This document shows, piece by piece, positions 18,204-27,827 of a stretch of DNA of 64,000 nucleotides. A model generated the notes under the pieces. That model was not told the origin of the DNA. It made no database searches and was given only the letters and a program-made list of their open reading frames with translations. Source of the stretch: Romboutsia hominis. GTDB lineage: Bacteria > Bacillota > Clostridia > Peptostreptococcales > Peptostreptococcaceae. Every line of letters begins with the position of its first letter. The stretch's first letter is position 1. The stretch lies in the NCBI RefSeq assembly GCF_900002575.1, contig NZ_LN650648.1, forward strand, positions 1,651,565 to 1,715,564, read 5' to 3'. The translations under genes were made by a program, and so were the position numbers.

Positions 18204-19820
18204 TTATTTTGAATGTATAACTCTTTTAGCTATATTAGTTGAATGATCTGCTATTCTTTCTAAATTACTTAATAAATCTAAGTAAACTATACCAGAGTCT
18301 ATTTTGCATAGATTTTTATTTAATCTTTCCATGTGACTTGATCTAAATGATTTCTCCATACAATCAACTTCTTCTTCTAAGCCTAGTACCTCTTTTGCTA
18401 GTTCTTTATTATCTTCTTTCATAGCTTGAAGAGATAATGTATATACTTTTGTAACTTTTTCATAAATATATGCTATTTCATCTTTTGCTTCTTTTGATAA
18501 ATTAGCATTTGAATTTATAAGATCTTGTGCTAGTTCAGCCATATTTTCAGAATGATCACTAACTCTTTCTATATCATTTACTGTATTAAATAAAAAGTCA
18601 ACTTGCTCTATTAATTTATCATCTAAAGATTTCTTAGATAATTTCACTAAATAATCTATAAGCTTCTTTTGTAATTGATTTACTATGTCTTCTTTATCAA
18701 AAGTTTTTTGAATATCTTCTTGTGAATTTTCTCTAATAGCTTTTATTGAACACTCTAATGTTTCATTGGCTTTTCTTCCCATTCTTAAGGTTTCTTTTAC
18801 AACATTTCCTAATGCTATTGATGGAGTTTCTAGCATTCGCTCATCTAAAAACTTAGTTGCTCTTTCATCATATTCTTCATCACCATTATCAGGTATAAGC
18901 TTCATCACTATCTTAACTATGTACTTAGAAAATGGTAATAATATTATTACATTTATTATATTAAATAAAGTATGAGAGTTTGCTATTTGTCTTGATATAT
19001 CTGTTGGATCTAAATGTGTAACTATCATACTTATTGGTTTGTTAAGTACTATCATAAATAATATTGTTCCTATTACATTAAATGTTAAGTGCATAACTGC
19101 AGCTCTTTTTGCATTTTTGTTAGTTCCTATACTTGATATTAAAGATGTTGTACAACTTCCTATATTATCTCCGTATAATATTGGTAATGCTCCAGAAAGT
19201 GGCATTAATCCTTGTGATGCTAACGCTATTAATATTCCCATTGATGCACTTGAACTTTGTAAACAAGTTGTCATAGCAAAACCAGCAAGTAAAGCTATTC
19301 CTGGATGACTTGCAAGACCTTGCAGCATATTTCTAAATGCTTCAATTTTAGATAAAGGTGCCACAGCCTCTTTCATAAATTCCATACCTATAAATAATAT
19401 AGCAAAACCTATTAATATTTCTGATATATTTTTTAGATTTGGCTTTGATTTAGATCCTATCATATATAATATAATTCCTACCCCAAGGGCTAATGATGAT
19501 ATTATACTTGCATCAAATGATACTAACTGAGCTGTTACTGTAGTACCTATATTTGCACCCATTATAACACCTATTGCTTGGTATAAACTCATTATACCTG
19601 CATTTACAAAACCAACTACCATTACAGTAGTAGCTCCACTACTTTGTATAATTCCTGTAACAACGGCACCAACTAAAACACCCATTACTACATTACTAGT
19701 TAAAAGTTCGATAGCTTTTTCAAGCTTAGGTCCAGTAGATTTTTGAAGACCTTCTCCCATTAAGTTCATTCCATATAAGAAAAGTCCTAAACCTCCAATA
19801 AGGTTTATGAATATGCTCAC
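18204..19820 (-). CDS. Na+/phosphate cotransporter family protein 1 (NptA-like, PhoU-like tail)
   Basis: The protein has 538 residues. The membrane half has two inverted repeats, each with a QSS motif: GIIQSSGATTVMVVGFVNAG and CLQSSSASMGILIALASQG. These QSS loops form the Na+ and phosphate sites in the family. The C-terminal 200 or so residues form a helical PhoU-like domain (KVTKVYTLSLQAMKEDNKEL and LSNLERIADHSTNIAKR). It should import phosphate using the sodium gradient. A paralogue lies at 41215-42813. Only this copy has a Pho-box-like site upstream (19904-19920), so it is the one likely induced by phosphate starvation (inference). Confidence 0.92.
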   Translation of the reverse strand: MSIFINLIGGLGLFLYGMNLMGEGLQKSTGPKLEKAIELLTSNVVMGVLVGAVVTGIIQSSGATTVMVVGFVNAGIMSLYQAIGVIMGANIGTTVTAQLVSFDASIISSLALGVGIILYMIGSKSKPNLKNISEILIGFAILFIGMEFMKEAVAPLSKIEAFRNMLQGLASHPGIALLAGFAMTTCLQSSSASMGILIALASQGLMPLSGALPILYGDNIGSCTTSLISSIGTNKNAKRAAVMHLTFNVIGTILFMIVLNKPISMIVTHLDPTDISRQIANSHTLFNIINVIILLPFSKYIVKIVMKLIPDNGDEEYDERATKFLDERMLETPSIALGNVVKETLRMGRKANETLECSIKAIRENSQEDIQKTFDKEDIVNQLQKKLIDYLVKLSKKSLDDKLIEQVDFLFNTVNDIERVSDHSENMAELAQDLINSNANLSKEAKDEIAYIYEKVTKVYTLSLQAMKEDNKELAKEVLGLEEEVDCMEKSFRSSHMERLNKNLCKIDSGIVYLDLLSNLERIADHSTNIAKRVIHSK

Positions 19821-19903
19821 TGTCTATTCCTCCTCAGAAAATTATGGTTATTTTTCTTACTTTTTTGTCACCTCTTTATCTTATCAGAATTTTCGACATG
19901 TTT

Positions 19904-19920
19904 TGTTAATTTTATGTTAA
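19904..19920 (-). promoter_or_regulatory. Candidate Pho box (PhoP binding site)
   Basis: On the minus strand two perfect TTAACA hexamers are separated by five bases (TTAACATAAAATTAACA), the spacing of PhoP direct repeats in Bacillus. A looser TTAAAG/GTAAAA pair lies just upstream. The site is about 85 bases before the cotransporter start. The AT-rich background makes chance matches possible, but two exact hexamers at the right phase are notable. Confidence 0.5.
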
Positions 19921-19972
19921 ATTTTTTACATTTCTTTAACTTTTTAAATATTTTTTATATTTAAATAATCAT

Positions 19973-20003
19973 AAAAAGATATAGTTAAAAACTATATCTT
20001 TTT
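19973..20003 (-). terminator. Intrinsic terminator after the PP-loop ATPase gene
   Basis: AAAAAGATATAGTT and its complement with T run, 18 bases past the stop of 20021-20674. Confidence 0.85.
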
Positions 20004-20020
20004 ACTTGTACAAAATATAA

Positions 20021-20674
20021 TTATACTAATGATATATCTAATATACCATAGTTATTATCTACGACATTCTCATTTTGTATGTACTTTATTTTATTTTTAA
20101 ATATAGGTCCATCAACTACAAAAGTATGATACTCTCCATTTTCTCCACAAGGATCACTTCCTAAATCCTTTATTCTTTTAACTACATCTTTATTTAAAGT
20201 TTGTCCTAATAAATCAATTGGTAAATATTTTAAGTTAACTATTTTTATAACAGTTTCAAATCCTTCGTTTATAAATTCATAAACTAAAGCTTCTCTGTCT
20301 TCTTGCCAAAGTGGAAGTTCGCACTTTATATTAGCTTCACTGCATCTATCTTCACACCATTTTCTGTGATCTACTATATCTATATCCCCAAATACACAAA
20401 TTTTAGCTCCCATATCCTTGGCTTTTAAAAGTGTTTTTGTAAATTCTTTTTCATAATTATTCATGTCACATTCTACTATTAATAATGGTATATCTAAAGA
20501 CTTACTTACTTTATATAATAAATCTTTTTTTATACTATGTGTAAATGAACTATCTTTGCCTTTTTTAAAGGTTACAAGTAAACCCACGGGCTCATAACCT
20601 CTTTTTATCATTCTATATAATGCTAGAGTACTATCTTTTCCCCCGCTAAATGACATTACAAATTTCTCTCCCAT
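20021..20674 (-). CDS. DUF71 / Dph6-like PP-loop ATP pyrophosphatase
   Basis: The protein has 217 residues. The PP-loop MSFSGGKDSTLALYRM near residue 8 binds ATP, and CVFGDIDIVDHRKWCEDRCS and GSDPCGENGEYHTFV are hallmarks of the DUF71 family. The eukaryotic and archaeal member makes diphthamide, which bacteria lack. Bacterial members are therefore assigned only a general amide- or thiol-forming role, and a link to cobalamin salvage has been proposed for some. No cobalamin gene is adjacent. It is transcribed alone, with terminators on both sides. Confidence 0.87.
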   Translation of the reverse strand: MGEKFVMSFSGGKDSTLALYRMIKRGYEPVGLLVTFKKGKDSSFTHSIKKDLLYKVSKSLDIPLLIVECDMNNYEKEFTKTLLKAKDMGAKICVFGDIDIVDHRKWCEDRCSEANIKCELPLWQEDREALVYEFINEGFETVIKIVNLKYLPIDLLGQTLNKDVVKRIKDLGSDPCGENGEYHTFVVDGPIFKNKIKYIQNENVVDNNYGILDISLV

Positions 20675-20763
20675 ACACGTTCTCCTTTTATCTGATTTTT
20701 TATGACACTATATATTAATTATATAAAAAGTCATTTTATGTATCAACTCAAAAGTAAATTTAC

Positions 20764-20800
20764 AAAAATAAAGCCTACAATATATGTAGACTTTATTTTT
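20764..20800 (-). terminator. Intrinsic terminator after the 20799-21845 gene
   Basis: AAAATAAAG-CTACA paired with TGTAG-CTTTATTTT, followed by T's on the minus strand, overlapping the stop codon. Confidence 0.8.
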
Positions 20801-21845
20801 ATTTACTAATATCCTTACCTTTAAATGTTTTGTATGAGTGCATAAATTCTCTTGTGTTAAATATGTACTTTCCTCCTATTTGAGTGTAATAATTATTAGC
20901 AGAATCATATATTTCTTTAACTTTTTGTGTAAGGTTTTTATTGTAATATCTAAGTTCTTTGAATTCTTTTTTTAATTTATCTGCTGTCATCCATACTTTA
21001 TTGGAAGTTATATCTGCTAGTCTTATATTTTCAAATTTTAAAGAGTTTTGTTGTGAATATACATAAAGTTCGGCTAGTATTTCTTGAAGATTTTCATTGG
21101 TAAGATCTGCCTTTAACTTTTTATAAATTATAGCTCCCATAGAATCAATACCTTTTTCTTCTAATCTTTCTTGATTTATAAGGGCATTTAATGGTTGCCT
21201 TTTTATATATACATAAGATTTCTCTTCTAGTATATATTCACCTCTTACATACTTTGCAGGTCTATATATAACAAGTATTGGAGCATATTGTCCACCTATT
21301 TCATGTTCATTTAAATCTATTATCTCATCTCTACTTTTTACCTTATATTCATTAGATATAGTCCCATATCTAGATCTATCTCTAAGGGAATACATATGAG
21401 AATCCTCTATATGTTTAATTATTTCATTTATGTATAACTTGTCTACTACACCCATATCGTGTGAATTATTTACATAATTACTTGCTAATTCATCTTTGAT
21501 AGAATTTATATCATCTACACTTATAGAAAAACATGCACAAAGCTTTTTTAATTTATCTTCTATATTACTTAAATCTATGTCAGTATAAGCAAGTACATCT
21601 TCTAATTTTTCTTCACTTTTTAATTTTATAATATCATTTAATATCTGTGTATCGTTTTTAGCACTATTTTTATCAAATAGATATCTATTTATATCAGATT
21701 TTAAGTTATTTATACTTGACTGTATTTTTATATAATCACCTAATAGATGTGTATTATTATTTATTATATCTTTTGGTATGCTTATGTATCTTTCATCTTC
21801 TTTTACATATATATTTATGTCATTTCTTGTGATGTCTTCTAACAT
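20799..21845 (-). CDS. Hypothetical protein (348 aa)
   Basis: Soluble, with no signal peptide and no membrane segment. Residues about 30-150 are predicted mostly helical (SSINNLKSDINRYLFDKNSA, then LEDVLAYTDIDLSNIEDKLK). The central part (YAPILVIYRPAKYVRGEYIL and KSYVYIKRQPLNALINQERL) is likely beta-rich and basic. The last 80 residues are again helical and charged. I do not recognise the family. No neighbour gives context: the gene is monocistronic, with a terminator and AGGAG before ATG (AAGGAGATTAAA). Confidence 0.65.
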   Translation of the reverse strand: MLEDITRNDINIYVKEDERYISIPKDIINNNTHLLGDYIKIQSSINNLKSDINRYLFDKNSAKNDTQILNDIIKLKSEEKLEDVLAYTDIDLSNIEDKLKKLCACFSISVDDINSIKDELASNYVNNSHDMGVVDKLYINEIIKHIEDSHMYSLRDRSRYGTISNEYKVKSRDEIIDLNEHEIGGQYAPILVIYRPAKYVRGEYILEEKSYVYIKRQPLNALINQERLEEKGIDSMGAIIYKKLKADLTNENLQEILAELYVYSQQNSLKFENIRLADITSNKVWMTADKLKKEFKELRYYNKNLTQKVKEIYDSANNYYTQIGGKYIFNTREFMHSYKTFKGKDISK

Positions 21846-22069
21846 TTTAATCTCCTTACTAATTATAGTTTAAAGTCATATATAATTATAACATGAATTT
21901 TATCTTATAGTTAGTTTTTAAATTTAAAAATTAACTAGCTTATATAAGCATATATTTTTAGTTGATGTTTCTATTATTTTACTAATTAGCTATTATTTAA
22001 ATTGTATTTTGCTATAATTTTTTATAATTCATATTATAATAGTATTATGACATTAACAAGGAGGACTTT

Positions 22070-22681
22070 ATGATTTACAATTTTAAAGAAAAATTTAAAA
22101 ACTATAAGGCATATATAAACGGACATGAAAATATGAAAAAAGCATCTGTGTTAATTCCAATAGTAAAAAAAGATAATAAGCACTATATCTTATTTGAAGT
22201 TAGATCTAAAAATTTAAAAACACAACCTAATGAAATATGTTTCCCTGGTGGTAAAATAGAGCTTGGGGAATTACCTATAGATACGGCTATAAGGGAGACA
22301 TGTGAAGAGCTTGGAACAACTTATAATAATATTGATATTATTTGTGAATTAGATTTACTAGTTACTCCATCAAACTTAATAATACATCCATTTTTAGGAT
22401 ATATAAATGATATAGATAATTTTAGTATAAATACTTCTGAGGTAGATCACATATTCTTAGTTCCTATATCATATTTACTAGAAAGTGTACCAAATATTTA
22501 TAATAGCGATGTTAAAACTATACCAAGTTCAGATTTTCCATTTGATAAAATTCCTAATAAAGAAAATTATAAATTTGATACAGGTAATTATTCTGTTTTA
22601 TTTTATTCTTATAAAAATTATACAATTTGGGGTATAACAGCAAAAATACTAGAAAACTTTTTATCTATAATATCTAATTAG
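22070..22681 (+). CDS. NUDIX hydrolase, CoA pyrophosphatase type
   Basis: The protein has 203 residues. The Nudix box starts at GGKIELGELPID and continues to RETCEELG, carrying the metal-binding glutamates. The preceding NEICFPGG matches the UPF0035/NudL signature (P-x-E-x-x-F-P-G-G) of CoA and acyl-CoA diphosphatases. It would hydrolyse CoA to 4'-phosphopantetheine and 3',5'-ADP. It is alone on the plus strand, with AAGGAGGA seven bases before ATG and TATAAT-like promoter sequence in the spacer. A shared terminator separates it from miaB. Confidence 0.88.
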   Translation: MIYNFKEKFKNYKAYINGHENMKKASVLIPIVKKDNKHYILFEVRSKNLKTQPNEICFPGGKIELGELPIDTAIRETCEELGTTYNNIDIICELDLLVTPSNLIIHPFLGYINDIDNFSINTSEVDHIFLVPISYLLESVPNIYNSDVKTIPSSDFPFDKIPNKENYKFDTGNYSVLFYSYKNYTIWGITAKILENFLSIISN

Positions 22682-22759
22682 AAGTGTTAATTACTTCCTT
22701 AATAATTAAAAATTTTGTTAATTCTTATATACATCTAGTTAATATTCTATATTTTAAAT

Positions 22760-22800
22760 AAAAAGGTATCTCTTGAAATTACACAAGAGATACCTTTTTT
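22760..22800. terminator. Bidirectional terminator, NUDIX / miaB
   Basis: AAAAAGGTATCTCTTG pairs perfectly with CAAGAGATACCTTTTT around an 8-base loop, with A and T tracts serving both directions. Confidence 0.92.
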
Positions 22801-22802
22801 AT

Positions 22803-24236
22803 TTATTTTATTTTTCCTACTAATGAGAAGTTAGTAGCACTAGTTATATCAACCATTACTAACTTTCCTATTAAATCTTCATCCTCTTTAGCTTCAAAGT
22901 TTACTAACTTATTTTGTCTTGTTCTTCCTGTAAACTTATTATCATCAGTTTTACTTTTTCCTTCAACTAAAACTTCAACAGTTTTACCTACATAACTTTT
23001 ATTTATTTGAGCAACTATTTCATTAACTTTGTCTAGTACTCTATTAAATCTTTCGTGTTTTACATCTTCTGGTATTTGATCTTCCATCTTAGCTGCTGGA
23101 GTTCCTTCTCTCTTTGAATATATAAATGTAAATGCTGAGTCATATCTTACTTTTTCAACTACATCTATAGTATCTAATACATCTTCTTCTGTTTCACCTG
23201 GGAATCCTATCATTAAATCAGTAGAAAATGCTATATCTGGTATTTCTTTTTTAGCTTTTTCTATAATTTCTAAATAATATTCCTTAGTATAGTGTCTATT
23301 CATCTTTTTAAGTAAAGTTGAACTTCCACATTGAACTGGTAAGTGTAAAAATTCACATACTTTGTCACAATCTCTTATAGCATATATAACTTCATCAGAT
23401 ATATCTTTAGGATGAGAAGTCATAAATCTGATTCTTTCTATTCCCTCTATTTCATTTACCATTCTAAGCAACTTATCAAAGCTTATTGGTTCTTCTAGTG
23501 TTTTTCCATATGAATCAACATTTTGCCCAAGTAATGTAACCTCTTTTGTCCCATTAGCTACCAATTCTTTTATTTCAGATATTATATCTTCAGGCTTTCT
23601 ACTTCTTTCTCTACCTCTAGTGTATGGTACTATACAGTAAGTACAGAAGTTATTGCAACCATACATTATATTTACAAAAGCTTTAAGTTCAAATTTTCTA
23701 TTGCTTCTTAAACCTTCTACAACTTCACCATCAACATCCCATACATCAACTAACATAGTATTTTCATCCATTGACTTAACTAATAATTCAGGGAATTTGT
23801 ATAGATTATGTGTTCCAAATACTAAATCAACATGTCTATATTTTGACTTTAATTCTTTAACAACATGAGGTTGTTGCATCATACATCCACAAACTGCTAT
23901 TTTTAAATTAGGATTTTTTCTTTTTTGACCTTTTAACTGACCTAAATTACCATATACCTTTAATTCTGCATTTTCTCTAACCGCACAAGTATTGTATATT
24001 ATTAAATCACATTCTCCAGCAGTCAATCCTTTTTCATACCCCATAGCTTCAAGCATAGCACATAGTTTTTCAGAATCATGTTCATTCATTTGACATCCAA
24101 ATGTTTGTATCAAATATCTAGGTTTTGCTTGATGTATTGCATAATATCTAGTGTTTTGTTCTTTTATTGCATCTATAAACTTATCTTGTTCTTTTATTTT
24201 TTCTATAGGAACTTCTATCTGTTTTCTTTTGCTCAT
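22803..24236 (-). CDS. miaB: tRNA-2-methylthio-N6-dimethylallyladenosine synthase MiaB
   Basis: The protein has 477 residues. The N-terminal UPF0004 domain has three Cys that hold an auxiliary cluster ([33 protein letters not shown]). The radical SAM motif is [22 protein letters not shown]-terminal TRAM domain ([20 protein letters not shown]) binds tRNA. It inserts the methylthio group at C2 of i6A37. An N-terminal extension of about 45 charged residues precedes the first domain, as in other clostridia. MiaA in this window makes its substrate. Confidence 0.96.
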   Translation of the reverse strand: MSKRKQIEVPIEKIKEQDKFIDAIKEQNTRYYAIHQAKPRYLIQTFGCQMNEHDSEKLCAMLEAMGYEKGLTAGECDLIIYNTCAVRENAELKVYGNLGQLKGQKRKNPNLKIAVCGCMMQQPHVVKELKSKYRHVDLVFGTHNLYKFPELLVKSMDENTMLVDVWDVDGEVVEGLRSNRKFELKAFVNIMYGCNNFCTYCIVPYTRGRERSRKPEDIISEIKELVANGTKEVTLLGQNVDSYGKTLEEPISFDKLLRMVNEIEGIERIRFMTSHPKDISDEVIYAIRDCDKVCEFLHLPVQCGSSTLLKKMNRHYTKEYYLEIIEKAKKEIPDIAFSTDLMIGFPGETEEDVLDTIDVVEKVRYDSAFTFIYSKREGTPAAKMEDQIPEDVKHERFNRVLDKVNEIVAQINKSYVGKTVEVLVEGKSKTDDNKFTGRTRQNKLVNFEAKEDEDLIGKLVMVDITSATNFSLVGKIK

Positions 24237-24430
24237 CTATTTCATCTCCTCAGTAATTTTAAATAAACTACACATTTATATTAATATTTATTTATTTTCA
24301 AACAAATTTACTAAACCATATTATATCAAATTTATAAATTATTTTAAAGATATTAAATTTAAGTTTTATGTATCATAATTTATAAATAAGGGTAAAATAA
24401 CTTATCATATAATGTGAAAGGAAAATAATT

Positions 24431-25081
24431 ATGGTGTTAGTATTGGTAAGAAGTATTTTACTTTATATGGTTGTTTTAATATCTTTGAGAATTATGGGAA
24501 AAGGCGAAATAGCAGAAATGAATACATTTGATTTAGTAATAACTCTTTTAATAGCAGAAGTTGCTGCATTGCCTATGGAAAACAATAATATACCTTTAAT
24601 TAATGGTATAGCTTCTGTTACAGGCCTTACGCTTATTCAAATAGTTGTTTCTTATATAACTTTAAAAAATAGAAAAGTTAGAACTTTTTTATGCGGGGCT
24701 CCATCTATTTTAATAAATAAAGGCAAAATAGATTATAAGGAATTAGAAAAACAAAGAGTTACAATAGATGAACTTCTTGAACAACTTAGAATTGAAGGGT
24801 ATTTTAAGGTTTGTGATGTTCAATATGCAATACTTGAAACAGATGGCAATTTAAGTATATTACCTTCACCGTCATACAAAGATATCCCTACAAAATGCTT
24901 TGAACATCTTCCTATGTCTCTTATAATAGATGGTTATATTATAGATAAAAATCTTAGAATTATTGGAAAAGATAAAAAATGGCTATATGAAATATTAAGT
25001 AAAAAAAATATAAAAAATAAAAAAGATATCCTATTATTAAGTATTGATGAAAATGATAAGGTATTTATACAAACAAGATAA
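24431..25081 (+). CDS. DUF421 (YetF family) membrane protein
   Basis: The protein has 216 residues. Three N-terminal membrane helices (VLVLVRSILLYMVVLISLRI; FDLVITLLIAEVAALPM; ITLIQIVVSYITL-like) are followed by a cytosolic domain with LINKGKIDYKELEKQRVTID and ELLEQLRIEGYFKVCDVQYA, the DUF421 hallmark. Members are common in spore-formers. The CATATAAT upstream at about 24405-24412 resembles a sporulation-sigma -10 box, which is weak evidence. It forms an operon with the DUF4363 gene 25 bases downstream. Confidence 0.87.
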   Translation: MVLVLVRSILLYMVVLISLRIMGKGEIAEMNTFDLVITLLIAEVAALPMENNNIPLINGIASVTGLTLIQIVVSYITLKNRKVRTFLCGAPSILINKGKIDYKELEKQRVTIDELLEQLRIEGYFKVCDVQYAILETDGNLSILPSPSYKDIPTKCFEHLPMSLIIDGYIIDKNLRIIGKDKKWLYEILSKKNIKNKKDILLLSIDENDKVFIQTR

Positions 25082-25106
25082 ATCGATAGATATGAGGTGA
25101 AATTTA

Positions 25107-25487
25107 TTGAAGGCTTTAATATGTTCACTTATTTGGACAGTTTTATTTTTATTATTTAGTTTTTATTCTCTTGATAAATTTGATGATTTTGCTAAATTAT
25201 ACACTGAAAAAGCTGAATCAATAGAACTTCATATAAAGGATGGTGATTGGGATAGTGCTAAAAAAGCTTTAGATGAATATGAAACAAGCTTTAATGAAAG
25301 TAAGGATTCTTGGTATAAAGTATTTAATCATGAGTATTTTGGAGAAGTATCTTTATATTTAGATATTCTTCAAGGTTCTATTTATGCTAAAGATAAAGGT
25401 ATGTCACTTGAACAGATACAAAGAATAAAAAATGCATTACATAATATAATAGAAAATGAACAGTTTGACTTAAATCATATATTCTAA
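25107..25487 (+). CDS. DUF4363 family protein
   Basis: The protein has 126 residues. One N-terminal hydrophobic helix (LICSLIWTVLFLLFSFYSLD) anchors a helical domain, with AKKALDEYETSFNESKDSWY and an EVSLYLDILQGSIYAKD segment typical of DUF4363. It starts at TTG, with GAGGTG eight bases upstream; no ATG fits. It follows the DUF421 gene, the usual pairing in clostridia. Function is unknown. Confidence 0.82.
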   Translation: MKALICSLIWTVLFLLFSFYSLDKFDDFAKLYTEKAESIELHIKDGDWDSAKKALDEYETSFNESKDSWYKVFNHEYFGEVSLYLDILQGSIYAKDKGMSLEQIQRIKNALHNIIENEQFDLNHIF

Positions 25488-25510
25488 TAGATGGGATTTC
25501 TCCCATCTAT
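25487..25510. terminator. Bidirectional terminator, DUF4363 / truA
   Basis: ATAGATGGGA and TCCCATCTAT around TTTC, with T's on one side and A-rich sequence on the other. Confidence 0.85.
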
Positions 25511-25517
25511 TTTATTA

Positions 25518-26255
25518 TTAATATGTAACTTTATATAAGCAAAGTCCTTTAGCTGGTGCCGTATCAGATGATTTAGATCTGTCTTTATTTTCTAGCATTA
25601 TTTTTATGTCTTGTGGAGTTTTTCTTTTAGACCCAACATCTATTAATGCTCCTGCTATTATCCTTACCATATTATATAAAAATCCATTACCTTGAACATA
25701 TATATCAATCATATTATTGTTTTCATTTATTACTATTGAATGTATTTCTCTAACATTTGATTTTTTCTTAGATTTAGAAGAAGCAAAACTAGTAAAATCA
25801 TGCTCCCCAACTAAATATTCACTTGCCTCTCTCATTAAATCTATATTTAGTTTTTTTTCTATATGAGTAGTATATCTTCTAGTAAATGGATCATGATATT
25901 TATTATTATCTATTTTATATAAATAAGTTTTTGACTTAACATTATATCTACTATGAAATCTTTCTTCAACTTCTTCTAGTTCAGTTATAACTATATCTTC
26001 CGGTAGATAATTATATAGATAATCTTGCATTTTTTTTAAACTTAACTTAGAATTTGTCTTAAAATTAGCAACCTGTCCTCTTGCATGAACTCCCATATCA
26101 GTTCTTCCAGATCCTATTATTTCTATATGTTCGTTAGTCATTTTACTAAGAACATCTTCTATCTTTCCTTGTATTGTCATATCATTATCTTTTAATCTTT
26201 GAAACCCCTTATATCTTGAGCCATCATATTTTATTGTCATTTTTATATTTCTCAT
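25518..26255 (-). CDS. truA: tRNA pseudouridine(38-40) synthase TruA
   Basis: The protein has 245 residues, the normal length. The catalytic Asp is in GSGRTDMGVHARGQVANF near residue 52. YDGSRYKGFQ at the N-terminus and HDFTSFASS and GNGFLYNMVRIIAGALIDVG further on are family blocks. It isomerises uridines at positions 38-40 of the anticodon arm. It is transcribed alone between two terminators. Confidence 0.96.
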   Translation of the reverse strand: MRNIKMTIKYDGSRYKGFQRLKDNDMTIQGKIEDVLSKMTNEHIEIIGSGRTDMGVHARGQVANFKTNSKLSLKKMQDYLYNYLPEDIVITELEEVEERFHSRYNVKSKTYLYKIDNNKYHDPFTRRYTTHIEKKLNIDLMREASEYLVGEHDFTSFASSKSKKKSNVREIHSIVINENNNMIDIYVQGNGFLYNMVRIIAGALIDVGSKRKTPQDIKIMLENKDRSKSSDTAPAKGLCLYKVTY

Positions 26256-26295
26256 TTTGTTCCTCTTTTCATTAATTTATAATCCTTAATTATAT

Positions 26296-26335
26296 AAAAA
26301 TAGGATATACTTTATCTAAGTATATCCTATTTTTA
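26296..26335 (-). terminator. Intrinsic terminator after the histidine kinase gene
   Basis: AAAAATAGGATATACTT and its exact complement around TATCT, with T run; lies 17 bases past the kinase stop. Confidence 0.9.
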
Positions 26336-26351
26336 TGATATTTAATACTAT

Positions 26352-27827
26352 TTAATAATCTATAGATTCTAAAAGTTTATTTTTTACAACTATCGTCATA
26401 GTTGTTCCAACACCTTTTTCACTATCTAGATTCATATATCCACCATGAAGTTTTACAATTTCATTACTTATTGCAAGCCCTAAACCACTACCTGCTTTGT
26501 TATAATCTTCTTGGAAGAATTTATCTAGTACTTTATCTAAATTTTCTGTTTCTATACCACAACCATTATCAGTAACTTTTATTGTTGTATACTCCTCATT
26601 TTGAGATACTATAAGCTTTACAAATCCATTGTTATCTGTAAACTTGATAGAATTTTGTATTAAATTTATTAAAACTTGTCTTAGTCTATCTTTATCTCCT
26701 TGTATAGGTTCAAAATAATCTCCTATAAATTCTACAGATAAATCTATATTTTTTTCACTAGATTTAACTTTCAACTGATTAACAACACCTACTGATAATT
26801 TTCTTATATCTACTAAATCTATTTTTAATTTTATTCTATCAGATGCAAGGCGAGAAAAATCAAGTAATTCTGTAACTAGCTTTATAAGTCTTTCTGTTTC
26901 ATCTTGTATAATACCTAAGCCTAAGTCTAACTCTTCTTTGCCTATACCTTCATAAGAAAGTGTCTCACTCCATCCTTTTATAGATGTAAGAGGAGTTCTA
27001 AGTTCATGAGATATAGATGATATAAATTCTTCTTTTAACTTTTCACTTTTGTCTATTTCCTCTGCCATATGTATGAAAGTTTCTGCTAAATCACCTATTT
27101 CATCATCTGATATATTAACATTTTTAAGTTTTATACTGTAGTTTCCATGTGCTAGTTCATTTGCAAATTGTTTTAATTCTCTAAGAGGCTGTATAAGAGT
27201 TTCTGCAAATCTAAGACTTAAAGATATTGCTATTAGCAATATGCAAATTCCTGCTAATACTAACCCAAGTATTACTCTAAATATAGTTGAATCTATCTCT
27301 TCTAAAGAAATAGTATATCTTACTACACCTTCTATTATATTGTTAGTCTTAAGAGGAACAGATATACTCATAACATGCTCCCCTGTTTCAGGAATTTTAT
27401 ATACATATGGAGTCAAATTATTCTCATCTTTTAAAGCTCTACTTATATCTTCTCCATTTACATCTACGTTAGTTTTAAATCCATATTGATCTATAATCAT
27501 CTTTGAGTTTTTATCTATAATTGAAATAGCAAATTTTGAATCACTACTTGAGTGCTCTTTTTGTAATATAGCATTTATTTTGTTTTCTTTTTGTAGTATA
27601 GCATTTACTTTATTTTCAAAGCTATCAGCTTCATTTACTATGTTATTATTATATTGTCTATTTATATTATTTGCTTCACTTTTTAAAATTTGACTTACAT
27701 AATCATAATAGTAGTTTTGTACATAAAACATAAAAAGACCTTCAAATAATATAACAGTTATAATTATTATAGTAAAATAATTTTTTATTATCTTCTTTCT
27801 TAAGCCTTCAAAATGTAACAATATCAT
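26352..27827 (-). CDS. Sensor histidine kinase (PhoR/ResE-like)
   Basis: The protein has 491 residues. A first membrane helix at about 14-35 (NYFTIIIITVILFEGLFMFY), an extracellular sensor of about 150 residues, and a second helix near 185-205 are followed by HAMP (ETLIQPLRELKQFANELAHG), HisKA (SSISHELRTPLTSIKGW, phospho-His near residue 275) and HATPase_c (NLIQNSIKFT, DNGCGI, GSGLGLAIS). The sensor holds two tandem 10-residue units, VNAILQKENK and INAILQKEHS (residues 71-90), from a 30-base duplication. It overlaps the response-regulator gene by four bases. The stimulus is unknown; a phosphate role is possible given the Pho box at 19904, but unproven. Confidence 0.92.
   Translation of the reverse strand: MILLHFEGLRKKIIKNYFTIIIITVILFEGLFMFYVQNYYYDYVSQILKSEANNINRQYNNNIVNEADSFENKVNAILQKENKINAILQKEHSSSDSKFAISIIDKNSKMIIDQYGFKTNVDVNGEDISRALKDENNLTPYVYKIPETGEHVMSISVPLKTNNIIEGVVRYTISLEEIDSTIFRVILGLVLAGICILLIAISLSLRFAETLIQPLRELKQFANELAHGNYSIKLKNVNISDDEIGDLAETFIHMAEEIDKSEKLKEEFISSISHELRTPLTSIKGWSETLSYEGIGKEELDLGLGIIQDETERLIKLVTELLDFSRLASDRIKLKIDLVDIRKLSVGVVNQLKVKSSEKNIDLSVEFIGDYFEPIQGDKDRLRQVLINLIQNSIKFTDNNGFVKLIVSQNEEYTTIKVTDNGCGIETENLDKVLDKFFQEDYNKAGSGLGLAISNEIVKLHGGYMNLDSEKGVGTTMTIVVKNKLLESIDY
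27557..27616 (-). repeat. Two tandem 30-bp units inside the kinase sensor
   Basis: 27557-27586 and 27587-27616 differ at only three of 30 bases and stay in frame, adding ten residues to the extracellular sensor. Confidence 0.9.
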
